A DNA stretch of 7,409 nucleotides from Verrucomicrobiota bacterium (GTDB taxonomy: Bacteria; Verrucomicrobiota; Verrucomicrobiia; Opitutales; Seribacteraceae): positions 1 through 7,409 of the forward strand of contig JACNJI010000104.1 of the NCBI GenBank assembly GCA_014382645.1. The letters run 5' to 3'. Under the pieces are notes generated by a model. The model was not told where the DNA came from and searched no databases. It worked only from the letters and a program-made list of their open reading frames with translations. The position numbers were made by a program, and so were the translations under genes. Positions 6,379 through 7,409 of the stretch are shown one piece after another; the stretch's first letter is position 1, and every line of letters starts with the position of its first letter.

Positions 6379-7409
6379 GGCTCTCCGATCGAGAAATTCT
6401 TGAACTGCATGAGCTCCTCGACGCTCTTGTGGAAAACAACCTTGCTGGTGAGCGTCGCAAGCGGTTGGAGAAATGGTTAGCTGAGAGTGATTCCGCTCGC
6501 AGGCACTACGTCCGCTTCATGGACATGTCCAGCAGCCTTTGTTCTTATGCTGAGGAACGGCTTTCGGACGAGGATGATGAAGGCGTAGTCCCGTTTGATC
6601 CCGATGCCGGAAAACTTGTTCGTTTTCTTCGACCATTGTCTGTTGCAGCAGGGATAGCGGTCGTGGGCTTCTTCGGATACAAGAACTACTTGGCCATCGA
6701 CAATCCCAATCTTATTGTAGAAAAGCCTTCCGCTGAAACTTCTGAATCGTCGGATGCATCTAGCCTTGCCTTGACCTCCGATACGTTGGGAGTGCTCACT
6801 CGTGCCGCCGGAGTCGAATGGGATGAGGATTCCGACTATCGCCCCTTGCCTAACGAACCCCTCCGCGCCGGGCGACTCAAGCTTAACGCTGGTTTGGCTC
6901 AGATTGAATTCGTTCAGGGAGCCAACATTGTTCTTGAAGGACCAGTTGAATTCGAACTTACCGGGCCTAACGGAGGCTCTTTGCTCCTCGGCAAACTTCG
7001 AGCCAACGTGCCTAAAGTGGCGAAGGGCTTTTCAATTGATACTCCGAGAGGCAAAGTCGTCGACCTCGGGACTGAGTTCGGTTTGAATGTCGAAGAGGAC
7101 GGAGTGACTGAAATCTATGTGTATGTGGGCAAGGTTCTCTTTGAGGGTAAGGATCAGGATGCCGAATTGGCTTTTGAAGAACTGGAAGCCGGCGAAGCCG
7201 TGTTCGTCAACCAAAAGGGGAATTTGACTTGGATCGATATGCCTTCCGAACCTTTCTTCGGCACGGCAGATCTTGCATACCGATCCATGGAGGAATCTCA
7301 ACGTCGGCATTCCGCCTGGGTGGATTTGAGCGAGGAGCTGGCTGCCGATCCTCGGAACTCACTTTACTTTACATTTGATGATCACCGTTCGTGGTCACGT
7401 ATCCTTCGT
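6375..7409 (+). CDS. FecR-domain membrane protein, probable anti-sigma partner, entering a LamG-like region (3' end outside window)
   Basis: The frame is open for 345 codons from ATG 6375 to the last base. Residues 1-60 look like the cytoplasmic anti-sigma-type segment of such proteins (LVENNLAGERRKRLEKWLAE, then SARRHYVRFMDM). One membrane span lies at about 87-106 (PLSVAAGIAVVGFFGY), so the remainder is periplasmic. After a Ser-rich linker, the FecR domain runs from about 139 to 256: GVLTRAAGVEW, a repeated beta pattern, then FSIDTPRGKVVDLGTEFGL with DLGTEF at 230-235. Near the end, SLYFTFDDHRSWSR resembles the entry to a LamG/concanavalin-A-like domain, common downstream of FecR in Planctomycetota and Verrucomicrobiota (from memory). 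It overlaps the sigma gene by 4 bp. The likely role is sensing outside and holding or activating the sigma factor inside; unlike the TonB-linked fec system, no transporter is visible in the window. Confidence 0.9.
   Translation, partial: MRLSDREILELHELLDALVENNLAGERRKRLEKWLAESDSARRHYVRFMDMSSSLCSYAEERLSDEDDEGVVPFDPDAGKLVRFLRPLSVAAGIAVVGFFGYKNYLAIDNPNLIVEKPSAETSESSDASSLALTSDTLGVLTRAAGVEWDEDSDYRPLPNEPLRAGRLKLNAGLAQIEFVQGANIVLEGPVEFELTGPNGGSLLLGKLRANVPKVAKGFSIDTPRGKVVDLGTEFGLNVEEDGVTEIYVYVGKVLFEGKDQDAELAFEELEAGEAVFVNQKGNLTWIDMPSEPFFGTADLAYRSMEESQRRHSAWVDLSEELAADPRNSLYFTFDDHRSWSRILR

Noticed and set aside
6802..7086. Plus-strand frame at 6802-7086 and minus-strand frame at 7032-7310
   Set aside because: Both are shadows of the FecR gene, which is open in one frame from 6375 to the window edge and carries the DLGTEF signature.

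Overview
The window looks like chromosomal DNA of a Verrucomicrobiota-type (PVC group) bacterium. The main support is the last two genes. One is an ECF sigma factor of the kind described for the Rhodopirellula/Verrucomicrobium family. The other, overlapping it by ATGA, is a FecR-domain membrane protein that enters what looks like a LamG-type region as the window ends. A bacterial alpha-2-macroglobulin, a secreted SGNH esterase and a secreted thioredoxin-fold protein fit the same group. Most starts lack a clear Shine-Dalgarno sequence. Species cannot be fixed from this window.

Layout. (1) 1-726: C-terminal end of an alpha-2-macroglobulin-like protein that began upstream. (2) 796-1470: exported SGNH/GDSL hydrolase, followed by a weak terminator-like hairpin. 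(3) 1569-1997: small GNAT acetyltransferase. (4) 1998-2449: 452 bp gene-free convergent spacer with five copies of a ~35 bp palindromic unit, four of them forming two related inverted-pair composites. (5) 2450-3177, minus strand: a two-TM, PH-like membrane protein gene split by a -1 frameshift. (6) 3338-4885: exported protein with a novel acidic N-terminal part and a C-terminal TlpA/ResA-like thioredoxin domain (WCGPC). (7) 5064-5747: unrecognised basic protein with an AT-rich leader. (8) 5812-6378 and 6375-7409: ECF sigma factor and FecR-type partner; the second is open to the window edge.

How the genes work together. The sigma/FecR pair is the one clear functional unit: the FecR protein probably holds or signals to the sigma factor across the inner membrane. 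The alpha-2-macroglobulin, the esterase and the thioredoxin-fold protein are all cell-envelope functions, but nothing here ties them into one pathway. The most unusual parts are the duplicated palindromic composite, the frameshifted membrane gene, the thioredoxin fusion, and the unrecognised gene ahead of the sigma factor. I found no RNA genes, CRISPR array, transposase or phage module.
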